The position numbers and the translations under genes are program-made. This document shows positions 9,130 through 15,088 of a DNA stretch of 15,261 nt, piece by piece. Source of the DNA: CAZQYC01 sp043746555 (GTDB lineage Bacteria; Pseudomonadota; Gammaproteobacteria; Steroidobacterales; Steroidobacteraceae); NCBI GenBank assembly GCA_043746555.1, contig JAYTQU010000292.1, forward strand, positions 1 through 15,261, in the 5' to 3' direction. The notes under the pieces were generated by a model. That model was not told the DNA's origin. It did not search any database and saw only the letters and a list, made by a program, of their open reading frames with translations. Numbering within the stretch: the first letter of the stretch is position 1; each line of letters starts with the position of its first letter.

Positions 9130-9684
9130 TTACTCGATCCATCTCACTTTTCCGTCCAGCATGCCCGCGCGCACCGGACCGGGCGTGGCATTCGCGCCCA
9201 CGTAGAGAAACGCAACAATTTCGTCGCCGGCTTCAAAGCCAAGCGCCGCTTTAACTTGTTCGGCGTGCGCTGCCGCGCCTGTTTTCCACATCGCGCCGTA
9301 ACCCAACGCATGCGCGGCGAGAAACATGTTCTGCACCGCCGCCGCGACCGCATGCACTTGTTCATGTTCGGGAACCTTGTGGCCGCGGATTAGATGCGCA
9401 GCGACGGCGATGATCGTGGGCGCGCGCAATGGCTTTTGTCGTTCCGCTTCAAGTTGTGCCGCGCTGGTAGCTGGAGCCGTTTGTCGCAGCGATTCGACCA
9501 TCGCGTTTGCCAACAGCTCGCGTCCAGTACGTTCAAGCACAACGAATCGCCACGGCGCGAGTTTGCCGTGATCCGGCGCACGCGCACCGGCAAGCATGAT
9601 GCGTTCGAGATCGGCGCGCGAAGGTCCGGGCTCGGTCAGTTTGAGCGATGAGGCGCGGGTATCGATGGCAGTAAGAATATTCAT
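9130..9684 (-). CDS. YdjA-like NAD(P)H nitroreductase family protein
   Basis: The product is a 184-residue FMN-dependent reductase of the nitroreductase fold, closest in pattern and length to Escherichia coli YdjA (about 183 residues). Recognisable parts are the N-terminal DTRASSLKLTEPGP (8-21, the flavin-phosphate arginine region), LAGARAPDHGKLAPWRFVVL (31-50), the helix AAAVQNMFLAAHALGYGAMWKTG (115-137) and FLYVGA near the end. The ATG at 9684 is chosen because it matches the family's N-terminus. The frame stays open upstream to 9831, but that extension runs through the inverted repeat and has no family similarity. The protein is cytoplasmic and probably dimeric. Family members reduce nitro or quinone-like compounds with NAD(P)H, but YdjA-type enzymes lack a well-defined natural substrate. 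It converges on the kinase gene, with 18 bases between the two stops, and lies downstream of a broken alcohol dehydrogenase. Confidence 0.92.
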   Translation of the reverse strand: MNILTAIDTRASSLKLTEPGPSRADLERIMLAGARAPDHGKLAPWRFVVLERTGRELLANAMVESLRQTAPATSAAQLEAERQKPLRAPTIIAVAAHLIRGHKVPEHEQVHAVAAAVQNMFLAAHALGYGAMWKTGAAAHAEQVKAALGFEAGDEIVAFLYVGANATPGPVRAGMLDGKVRWIE

Positions 9685-9716
9685 CACTTGGCTACTAGCT
9701 CCAGACAATGTTTTAG

Positions 9717-9782
9717 AGACTCGGGACACGAGACTCGACTGCGAAGAAGTTGCATTCTGACCGCGTCTCGTGTCTCGTGTCT
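9717..9782. repeat. Long inverted repeat with a tandem 7-base repeat in one arm
   Basis: AGACTCGGGACACGAGAC (9717-9734) can pair with GTCTCGTGTCTCGTGTCT (9765-9782). This makes an 18-pair stem with one U-U mismatch and one G-U pair, and a 30-base loop. The right arm is itself a tandem repeat, GTCTCGT twice (9765-9778) and then GTC. It begins five bases after the stop of the alcohol dehydrogenase pseudogene and ends 32 bases before the nitroreductase start, both on the minus strand. It may act as a terminator for the first and shield the second. No U-run follows either arm, so an intergenic repeat element is an equal alternative. Confidence 0.6.
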
Positions 9783-9787
9783 TGATG

Positions 9788-10446
9788 CTAATCGAACTCC
9801 ACCACTTGTCGAATCGACTCGCCGGCGGCAAGACGATCGACGGCGGCGTTGATGATCGCGAGTCGAATGCGTTCGGAAATTAATTTGTCGACCGGTAATT
9901 CTCCACGCCGATACCATTCAATATACAAACGAATGTCGCGCGACGGTACGCAACTACCGAGATAACTGCCTGGTAGTGTTCGCTCTTCGGCCGCGAGTTG
10001 AACCGGCGCAATCGACGCGCGCGCATCGGGATGCGGTAGACCTGCGGTCACGGTTTTACCGCCGCGCGCTGTGATTTGCCACGCGAGTTTGCCTTGAATC
10101 CCGGTTCGCACAGTGCGGGACGATGTTGCAAGCAAGGATTACATCGTCCGCAACTCGGCACAAATGCGGTAACGACGTGATCGCCAATTTTGAAATTGGT
10201 CACTCCCGCGCCCAGCGATTCGACGACACCGGCCGCTTCGTGACCGATCACCATCGGCATCGGTCGTGGACGATTGCCGTCGATCACCGATAAGTCCGAA
10301 TGACGCAGTCCGGCGGCGCGAATTTTTCGCAGCACTTCGCCGGGTCCCGGCGGATCGAGTTCCAGCGCGACAATCTTTAGCGGCTGCGATTGCGAGTACG
10401 GCCTCGGCGATCCCATTTCTGCAAGCAAAGCGGCGAGGATTTTCAT
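9788..10446 (-). pseudogene. Zinc-dependent alcohol dehydrogenase, internally deleted and frameshifted
   Basis: Two pieces of one medium-chain zinc alcohol dehydrogenase lie in different minus-strand frames. The N-terminal piece starts at ATG 10446 (MKILAALLAEMGSPRPY) and runs through MVIGHEAAGVVESLGAGV and the structural-zinc loop CGRCNPCLQHRPALC to about 10099. The C-terminal piece runs from LAWQITARGGKTVTAGLPHP (from 10087) through EERTLPGSYLGSCVPSRDI to the TAG at 9788. The family is usually about 360-380 residues; here only about 215 remain. The missing part is the Rossmann core with the NAD-binding GxGxxG. The catalytic zinc cysteine expected in AAGLCHSD is also arginine here (AAGLRHSD). 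Deletion, frameshift and lost ligand together make function very unlikely. The precise junction is within roughly 10085-10100. Confidence 0.88.
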
Positions 10447-10628
10447 GAATAGCGCTAGCGATAACGAACGCGTTGGAGCCGATTGACTCGCCTTAGGAAC
10501 GCTATGCGCTCCAGCCCGAAGCCTGGGCAAAGCGAGCGCGCCACTCTACGGCATTCCCCGTACTTACGTCGCGACGGTCGCCGCGCGTCAAGACAAGTTC
10601 AAAGCTGTGACTTAACTCATGTACGCGC

Positions 10629-10681
10629 GGAGCGCAGTTTTCTAAGCTCCATCGTGGTCACTGCGATTAAGTCGCCGTGAC
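10629..10681 (+). promoter_or_regulatory. Two dyads upstream of the SHOCT membrane protein gene
   Basis: The stronger dyad spans 10657-10681: GTCAC, T, GCGA, loop TTAAG, TCGC, C, GTGAC. It forms nine base pairs with one internal mismatch and ends 45 bases before the ATG at 10727. A weaker dyad lies just upstream, GGAGC (10629-10633) with GCTCC (10646-10650). They could be an operator or a 5' leader hairpin. The rest of the 280 bases between 10446 and 10727 shows no gene and no convincing promoter; the broken alcohol dehydrogenase starts divergently at its left end. Confidence 0.35.
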
Positions 10682-10726
10682 TGTAACCTGGCGTGGTCTT
10701 TTTGCGACGAACTCTGAAGCTCAGCA

Positions 10727-11443
10727 ATGTCGGCAGATCTTTCTAATCCTTTTCTAAGCGACACCGCCAATATCAACGCGGAGCATATTTCGTTGCAGTC
10801 TGAGACCGTCGAGGTCGTCGCGAAACCGATTCCCCGAAAACCGGTTGTAAAGTATCAACTGCGCAGTCGCGCGCGCGGCAGCCTCACGCGCGTATCGATT
10901 CTCCAAGGTCATTTTGTCAACGTCAACATCAAGCGCGCGCGGATGTTGCCGCAAGAACACACCATCGATCTGCGGTTCGTCGATCCGCGTCCGATTGGAA
11001 TTCGCAAAGTGGGCTGGCCTTGGATGTATGTGGCCATCGGATTCACTGCACTGGCCTTGATCGCCGGTGCGTTCGCGATCTTTTTCGCTTCGCCCTTCGC
11101 GCGACTTTGGGCGGTGCCGACCGCAATCGTCCTCGCGACGTTTACCATCTCCAGTTATCTATTGTGTTTGTACTTCACGACCGAATCCGTGGTGTTCGTG
11201 AGTCAGCACGGTCGTGCGCGCGTTATTCCGATCACCGGTGGATTGGGGACTACGCGCGCCGCGCGCAAATGCGCGATCGACATCGTTAAGCACATCGGTG
11301 CCGCGCGAAAAGCTTCCAAACAGCCGCGTGGGCACTATCTGCGCGATGAGATGCGCGAGCATTCGCGTCTTCGCGACGCCGGCGTAATTTCCGAAGAGCA
11401 GTACGACGACGCGGTCGCTCGTATACTCAAAGCGCACAACTAA
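10727..11443 (+). CDS. Two-helix membrane protein with SHOCT-like C-terminus
   Basis: This encodes a 238-residue protein of unknown function. Residues 1-95 are soluble and basic, with no recognised domain. Two hydrophobic helices follow, about 98-121 (WPWMYVAIGFTALALIAGAF) and 127-150 (LWAVPTAIVLATFTISSYLL), separated by a very short turn. This suggests a hairpin in the inner membrane with both ends on the same side. The C-terminal 30 residues (LRDEMREHSRLRDAGVISEEQYDDAVARIL, split at 205-220 and 221-234) match the short SHOCT pattern, a helix, then a D/N-AG-I/L turn, then E-E-x-F/Y. SHOCT motifs are common at the ends of small membrane proteins and may mediate oligomerisation. The ATG at 10727 has only a weak ribosome site. 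The iorA gene follows after 58 bases on the same strand, so cotranscription is possible but a functional link is not shown. Confidence 0.75.
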   Translation: MSADLSNPFLSDTANINAEHISLQSETVEVVAKPIPRKPVVKYQLRSRARGSLTRVSILQGHFVNVNIKRARMLPQEHTIDLRFVDPRPIGIRKVGWPWMYVAIGFTALALIAGAFAIFFASPFARLWAVPTAIVLATFTISSYLLCLYFTTESVVFVSQHGRARVIPITGGLGTTRAARKCAIDIVKHIGAARKASKQPRGHYLRDEMREHSRLRDAGVISEEQYDDAVARILKAHN

Positions 11444-11487
11444 CTCTTTTCAGTGGACCTCGTAAGTGCAATGATGCGCAATCTCTT

Positions 11488-11494
11488 AGGGAGG
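11488..11494 (+). promoter_or_regulatory. Ribosome binding site of the [2Fe-2S] subunit gene
   Basis: AGGGAGG stands seven bases before the ATG at 11502. It is the strongest plus-strand Shine-Dalgarno match in the window and fixes the start of the iorA-like gene. It suggests this operon is translated efficiently. Confidence 0.8.
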
Positions 11495-11501
11495 TTGCGC
11501 C

Positions 11502-11972
11502 ATGGCCATTTCGTTTAATGTCAACGGCCGCGCGGCGGCGGTCGACGTCGATCTGGAAACGCCGCTCTTGTGGGTGTTGCGCGAAAACTTAAAACTAACC
11601 GGCAGTAAATTCGGTTGCGGAATCGGGCAATGCGGCGCTTGCACGGTACACCTCGATGGCCAACCGATGCGCTCGTGTTCGGTGCCGGTGCGCGCGGTCG
11701 AGGGGAAGTCGGTCACCACGATTGAAGGCCTCGCCAGCGGCAACACGTTGCACGCAGCGCAAGCCGCGTGGATCGAACATCAAGTACCGCAATGCGGTTA
11801 CTGCCAATCGGGAATGCTCATGGCGGTGACGGCATTACTCGCGAAGAAGCCGAACCCGACCGATGCCGATATCGATGCGCAAATTACCAACATCTGCCGC
11901 TGCGGAACGTATCCGCGCATCCGTAAGGCAATTCATGCGCTAGCGCTCAACGCGCAAGGAGTGAAGCCATGA
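11502..11972 (+). CDS. iorA: [2Fe-2S] subunit of isoquinoline 1-oxidoreductase-type molybdenum hydroxylase
   Basis: The small electron-transfer subunit (156 residues) of a xanthine-oxidase-family enzyme. It has two [2Fe-2S] clusters. The N-terminal plant-ferredoxin-like domain holds C39, C44, C47 and C59 (FGCGIGQCGACTVHLDG, then SC). The C-terminal helical domain holds C98, C101, C132 and C134 (CGYCQSGM and ICRCGTYPRIRKAI). All eight ligands are present and the length is normal. The stop codon overlaps the start of the molybdenum subunit gene as ATGA, indicating translational coupling. It has no signal peptide of its own. If the complex is exported, it would have to travel with the Tat-signal-bearing partner. 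The family includes isoquinoline oxidoreductase, nicotinate hydroxylase and aldehyde oxidases, so the gene name indicates family, not substrate. Confidence 0.92.
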   Translation: MAISFNVNGRAAAVDVDLETPLLWVLRENLKLTGSKFGCGIGQCGACTVHLDGQPMRSCSVPVRAVEGKSVTTIEGLASGNTLHAAQAAWIEHQVPQCGYCQSGMLMAVTALLAKKPNPTDADIDAQITNICRCGTYPRIRKAIHALALNAQGVKP

Positions 11973-14170
11973 AAAAGTGGACTCGACGTGCCGTCATCGG
12001 CGCGGGTGGCGTGGTCGGCGGCGGGCTCGCGATCGGCATCGGTGAATTGTTGTTTGCGCCGAATCGCCTCGGCATTTTTTCAGCGGACAACACCAGCAGT
12101 CCGCGGCTAACGACTTGGATCAAGATCACGCCCGACAACGTCATCACGGTTGTCGTCCCGCATTGCGAGATGGGTCAAGGTTCGCAAACGGGACTCGCAA
12201 TGATGGCGGCAGAAGAAATCGAAGCCGACTGGAATCTGGTCCAAGTCGAGGAAGCGCCGGCGCTCGATGAGTATGCGGCGGGCTACATGGTGCGCGGTTT
12301 CGGTTTCGGGTCGATGCAACCGCCGCGGAGTTTGTTGCGCGGCCTCAATCATCTCACCTACAAGATAGCCGATTGGATGCATTTGCAAGTGACCGGCGGC
12401 AGCGCGAGCATTCGTTTTACCGGCGAGTACGGCATGCGAGTGGCCGGCGCAAGCGCGAAACAAATGTTGCTCGAAGCTGCGGCAACCAAGTGGCATGTGT
12501 CAACCACCGAATGTGTAGCCAAACTCTCGCGCGTCACGCATCCATCGGGCAAGAGCGCAACATTCGGCGAACTGGCTACCGATGCAGCGCAAATGGATCT
12601 GCCGAGCGCGCCTCACTTGAAGTCGCCCGAGGCGTTTACGATCATCGGCACACCGCGTCAACGCTTCGATATTCCTTCCAAAGTAAACGGTACGGCAATC
12701 TACGGCATCGACGTGAGTTTGCCGGACATGCTGTACGCGGCCATCAAAGCGGTGCCGGTGTTCGGCGGAAAATTAACATCGGTCGACAAAGCCGCCGCGG
12801 AAAAGATGCCCGGCGTTGTGCGCGTGATCGAATTGGACAATGCAGTTGCGGTTGTCGCTGACGGTTATTGGCGCGCCGAACAAGCGTTGCGGAAATTACA
12901 GCCCGTGTTCGGCGATGGCGGTCATGGCAACGTGTCGAGCGACTCGATCTTTGCGCAATTTGCCCAATCGTTATCGCAAGGCAACGGCAAAAAGATCGCC
13001 AATATCGGTGACGCCGAGTCGGCGCTCGCAGCGGCTGAAAAAAATGGCGCAAAGAAGATCGACGCGGAGTATCGGGTGCCGTATCTCGCGCATCTCACGA
13101 TGGAACCGATGAACGCGACCGCGCGGATCGCAGACGGTCACTGCGAGGTGTGGACCGGCACGCAAGATCCGTTGAACGCGCGCGACGTCGCGGCAAAAGC
13201 GTCCAAGCTCGACGCCGATGCGGTCACTATTCACAATCAACAACTCGGCGGCGGCTTTGGTCGACGCTTACCCGGCAATCTCGACTACGTCGATCAAGCC
13301 GTGCGCTTGGCGAAAGAATTTTCGCCCAAGCCGGTGAAACTGATATGGAGCCGCGAGGAAGACACGCGCCACGATTTTTATCGACAGGCGTCGCTCGGTC
13401 GCTATCGAGCGGCCCTGGATCAAGCGGGCCAAGCCCAAGCATGGGATGCGAATTTCATCGGCAGTGCCGGCGAGGACGCGGCCGCAGTGTTGTATGCGAT
13501 CCCCAATGTACACATCGCCAATCACGATGTAGCGAATCATGTGCGTTTGGGGGCATGGCGATCGGTCGATCACACTCAACATGGGTTTTTCACCGAGTCG
13601 TTCATCGATGAAGTGGCGCATGCGGCGGGAAAAGATCCTTACGAATATCGACGCGGGCTGCTGGCCGACAAACCACGTCATCTTGCTGCGCTCGAGTTAG
13701 CCGCGGCGAAAGCCGATTGGAGCTCGCCATTGCCGGCGGGACGATCGCGAGGCATCGCACTGGTGGAGAGCTTCGGGAGCATCGTGTGCGAAGTGGCGGA
13801 GATCGAAGTCGACGCCAAAGGCGCGCCCAAAGTCGTGCGTGTCGTTGCCGCAGTCGACTGCGGTGGAGCGGTGAATCCCGATTCGGGCGCGGCCCAAATC
13901 GAAGGCGGCATTATGTATGGCCTCGCAGCCGCACTGTACGGCGAGATCAACATCGACAAAGGCGCCGTGGTGCAAAGCAATTTCAACAATCACTCAGTCG
14001 CACGTATGAATGACACACCGGCCATCGAAGTGCATTTCATCGCCTCGAGCGCCACTCGCGGCGGCTTGGGCGAACCGGGCGTGCCGCCGATCGCACCCGC
14101 CGTCGCGAACGCGCTCTTTGCCGCCACGGGAAAGCGCGTTCGCACGCTACCTATCGTTAGGTCCGTTTAG
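11969..14170 (+). CDS. iorB: Molybdopterin subunit of isoquinoline 1-oxidoreductase-type hydroxylase, Tat-exported
   Basis: The large catalytic subunit (733 residues) would bind molybdopterin cytosine dinucleotide and hydroxylate a heterocycle or oxidise an aldehyde using water. The N-terminus MKKWTRRAVIGAGGVVGGGL has a twin-arginine pair and a hydrophobic stretch, pointing to Tat export. Family motifs in order are PHCEMGQGSQTGLAMMAAEE (64-83), YRVPYLAHLTMEPMNATA (368-385), QLGGGFGRRLPG (425-436), GAWRSVDHTQHGFFTESFID (528-547), and RGGLGEPGVPPIAPAVANAL (697-716). E702 in GLGEPG is the conserved active-site glutamate. The length is typical, with no fused cytochrome domain. It is preceded by the [2Fe-2S] subunit with a 4-base overlap. 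No XdhC-type maturation factor or c-type cytochrome follows in the window, so the electron acceptor is not identified. Confidence 0.93.
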   Translation: MKKWTRRAVIGAGGVVGGGLAIGIGELLFAPNRLGIFSADNTSSPRLTTWIKITPDNVITVVVPHCEMGQGSQTGLAMMAAEEIEADWNLVQVEEAPALDEYAAGYMVRGFGFGSMQPPRSLLRGLNHLTYKIADWMHLQVTGGSASIRFTGEYGMRVAGASAKQMLLEAAATKWHVSTTECVAKLSRVTHPSGKSATFGELATDAAQMDLPSAPHLKSPEAFTIIGTPRQRFDIPSKVNGTAIYGIDVSLPDMLYAAIKAVPVFGGKLTSVDKAAAEKMPGVVRVIELDNAVAVVADGYWRAEQALRKLQPVFGDGGHGNVSSDSIFAQFAQSLSQGNGKKIANIGDAESALAAAEKNGAKKIDAEYRVPYLAHLTMEPMNATARIADGHCEVWTGTQDPLNARDVAAKASKLDADAVTIHNQQLGGGFGRRLPGNLDYVDQAVRLAKEFSPKPVKLIWSREEDTRHDFYRQASLGRYRAALDQAGQAQAWDANFIGSAGEDAAAVLYAIPNVHIANHDVANHVRLGAWRSVDHTQHGFFTESFIDEVAHAAGKDPYEYRRGLLADKPRHLAALELAAAKADWSSPLPAGRSRGIALVESFGSIVCEVAEIEVDAKGAPKVVRVVAAVDCGGAVNPDSGAAQIEGGIMYGLAAALYGEINIDKGAVVQSNFNNHSVARMNDTPAIEVHFIASSATRGGLGEPGVPPIAPAVANALFAATGKRVRTLPIVRSV

Positions 14171-14194
14171 CCAAGACCCCTATTGCCCCCTATA

Positions 14195-14220
14195 GAAAGT
14201 GCATATCACTGTGCGCTTTC
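14195..14220 (+). terminator. Hairpin after the molybdenum hydroxylase operon
   Basis: GAAAGTGCATA, loop TCAC, TGTGCGCTTTC forms an 11-pair stem with two G-U pairs, 24 bases after the TAG of the molybdenum subunit. No T-tract follows, so it is not a standard intrinsic terminator. It may stabilise the message 3' end or attenuate transcription into the ferredoxin gene 80 bases downstream. Just before it, CCCCTAT occurs twice with a 10-base period (14177-14183 and 14187-14193). Confidence 0.45.
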
Positions 14221-14299
14221 AGTCTGGACGTTGCGCCGCGATTGGGCGACCATGCGCGCCCTCTTTTAGTTGACGGGCAGGCACGTCGAGGTTTGCAGC

Positions 14300-14620
14300 A
14301 TGGCGCGGGTGACGGTAATCGATCGAGACGGCAACGAACATCAAGTGGAGGCGCAAACGGGCGTGTCCGTGATGGAAGTGTTGCGCGACGGCGGCGACTT
14401 CGGTGTTGCCGCAATTTGTGGCGGCCTATGTTCTTGCGCCACGTGTCACGTGTATGTGGACGATGCATGGTTCGGTAAGCTAAAGTCGCGTCATAACGAT
14501 GAGCAAGAAATCCTTGTCGCACTAACTTCATTCAAACCGAACAATTCGCGACTCTCGTGTCAAGTTCCGTTTACGGACGAATTGGATGGTATAAAAGTCG
14601 CCGTTGCGCCGGAAGATTGA
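14300..14620 (+). CDS. Adrenodoxin/putidaredoxin-type [2Fe-2S] ferredoxin
   Basis: A 106-residue electron-transfer protein of the vertebrate-type ferredoxin group that serves cytochromes P450, Rieske oxygenases or Fe-S assembly. The cluster ligands are C40, C46 and C49 in CGGLCSCATCHVYV and C87 in RLSCQVPF, the normal C-x5-C-x2-C...C arrangement. C44 is an additional cysteine inside the ligand loop. The C-terminus DELDGIKVAVAPED is typical. The ATG at 14300 is preferred because GAGG lies eight bases upstream and the protein then starts at the usual position. A TTG at 14270 would add ten unrelated residues. It follows the hydroxylase operon on the same strand but is separated by 129 bases with a hairpin, so it is probably a separate unit. 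No P450 or oxygenase is in the window, and a link to the hydroxylase is only a possibility. Confidence 0.9.
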   Translation: MARVTVIDRDGNEHQVEAQTGVSVMEVLRDGGDFGVAAICGGLCSCATCHVYVDDAWFGKLKSRHNDEQEILVALTSFKPNNSRLSCQVPFTDELDGIKVAVAPED

Positions 14621-14647
14621 ACGGACCCGGAGAGGTCCGATGTTCAA
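14617..14647. terminator. Bulged hairpin between convergent ferredoxin and zinc-ribbon genes
   Basis: CGGACC (14622-14627) pairs with GGTCCG (14634-14639) around CGGAGA. It extends outward through TTGAA (14617-14621) with TTCAA (14643-14647), with a three-base bulge, giving 11 pairs. It starts at the ferredoxin stop codon and lies between two converging genes, as expected for a terminator. There is no U-run on either side, so the assignment is moderate. The remaining 60 bases to 14708 show nothing else. Confidence 0.5.
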
Positions 14648-14708
14648 CGGTGGCGCTGTTCACAGATAATCGTTTCAATTTAAGCGTTCAGTTTTCCTAT
14701 TCGTAATC

Positions 14709-14933
14709 CTACTTAGTCTCGGCCGGTGCGGCGGCCGCAGCCGCGGCCGCCGCCTCTTCGGGCGTTCGCTCGCGGCTAAACGCCTTGGGATCGGTGAACA
14801 TCGCACTGCATCCCATACATTTCCAATACGGGGTGGAATCCCAAGCACCCGATGGTTGTCTAACCCGAACCGGCGAGTACTGCATATGACCGCATACGCG
14901 ACAGCAAAAAAAAGACGACACGGCAGTCGCCAT
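14709..14933 (-). CDS. Small zinc-ribbon-like protein
   Basis: A 74-residue protein of unknown function. Two CxxC knuckles, C11/C14 (CRVCGHMQY) and C39/C42 (KCMGC), are separated by 24 residues, the layout of a small zinc ribbon. C10 is an extra cysteine beside the first knuckle. The sequence between them (SPVRVRQPSGAWDSTPYW) is rich in aromatic and basic residues. The tail contains a run of nine alanines (61-69) followed by PAETK and looks disordered. The start is well supported: AAGGAAGGAA lies four bases upstream of the ATG at 14933. Zinc ribbons of this size often bind nucleic acid or a protein partner, but no specific role can be given. It is divergent from the XRE regulator gene, suggesting shared control. 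Confidence 0.8.
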   Translation of the reverse strand: MATAVSSFFCCRVCGHMQYSPVRVRQPSGAWDSTPYWKCMGCSAMFTDPKAFSRERTPEEAAAAAAAAAPAETK

Positions 14934-14937
14934 AGTA

Positions 14938-14947
14938 TTCCTTCCTT
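14938..14947 (-). promoter_or_regulatory. Ribosome binding site of the zinc-ribbon gene
   Basis: On the minus strand AAGGAAGGAA precedes the ATG at 14933 by four bases, with the full AGGA core further out. This is a strong ribosome binding site for a gene of only 74 codons and a main reason to accept it as real. Confidence 0.75.
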
Positions 14948-15000
14948 GCGGGCCGACATGGCTCGCGACATTTTGAGAGAGAGACGAACTATTTTACAGG

Positions 15001-15035
15001 TTTGGCACCAAAATTGGTTTGCTACTTAAAAGTAG
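15001..15035. promoter_or_regulatory. Cluster of three short dyads, candidate operator for the divergent pair
   Basis: Three palindromes, each with a two-base centre, lie in 35 bases: TTTGGCACCAAA (15001-15012), ACCAAAATTGGT (15007-15018) and CTACTTAAAAGTAG (15022-15035). The region is AT-rich compared with its surroundings and sits between the starts of the zinc-ribbon gene (14933) and the XRE regulator (15089). XRE-family dimers typically bind such dyads and control their own promoter. Binding here is inference. A TAAAAT on the minus strand (complement of 14993-14998) could be a -10 element for the zinc-ribbon gene, with no good -35. Confidence 0.45.
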
Positions 15036-15088
15036 TCTACCGATAGGGCTGTGGAGTCGCAACAGTTACCACACTAGTTTAGTCACAT

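Noticed and set aside
9685..9831. N-terminal extension of the nitroreductase
   Set aside because: It is translated from the inverted repeat and the pseudogene's 3' end, and the family starts at the ATG at 9684.
10048..10530. A free-standing short alcohol dehydrogenase (N-terminal half only)
   Set aside because: The matching C-terminal half lies directly downstream in another frame, so this is one broken gene, not a short functional one. The extension upstream of 10446 has no family similarity.
14270..14299. TTG start for the ferredoxin
   Set aside because: The added residues do not fit the family, and GAGG is correctly spaced for the ATG at 14300.
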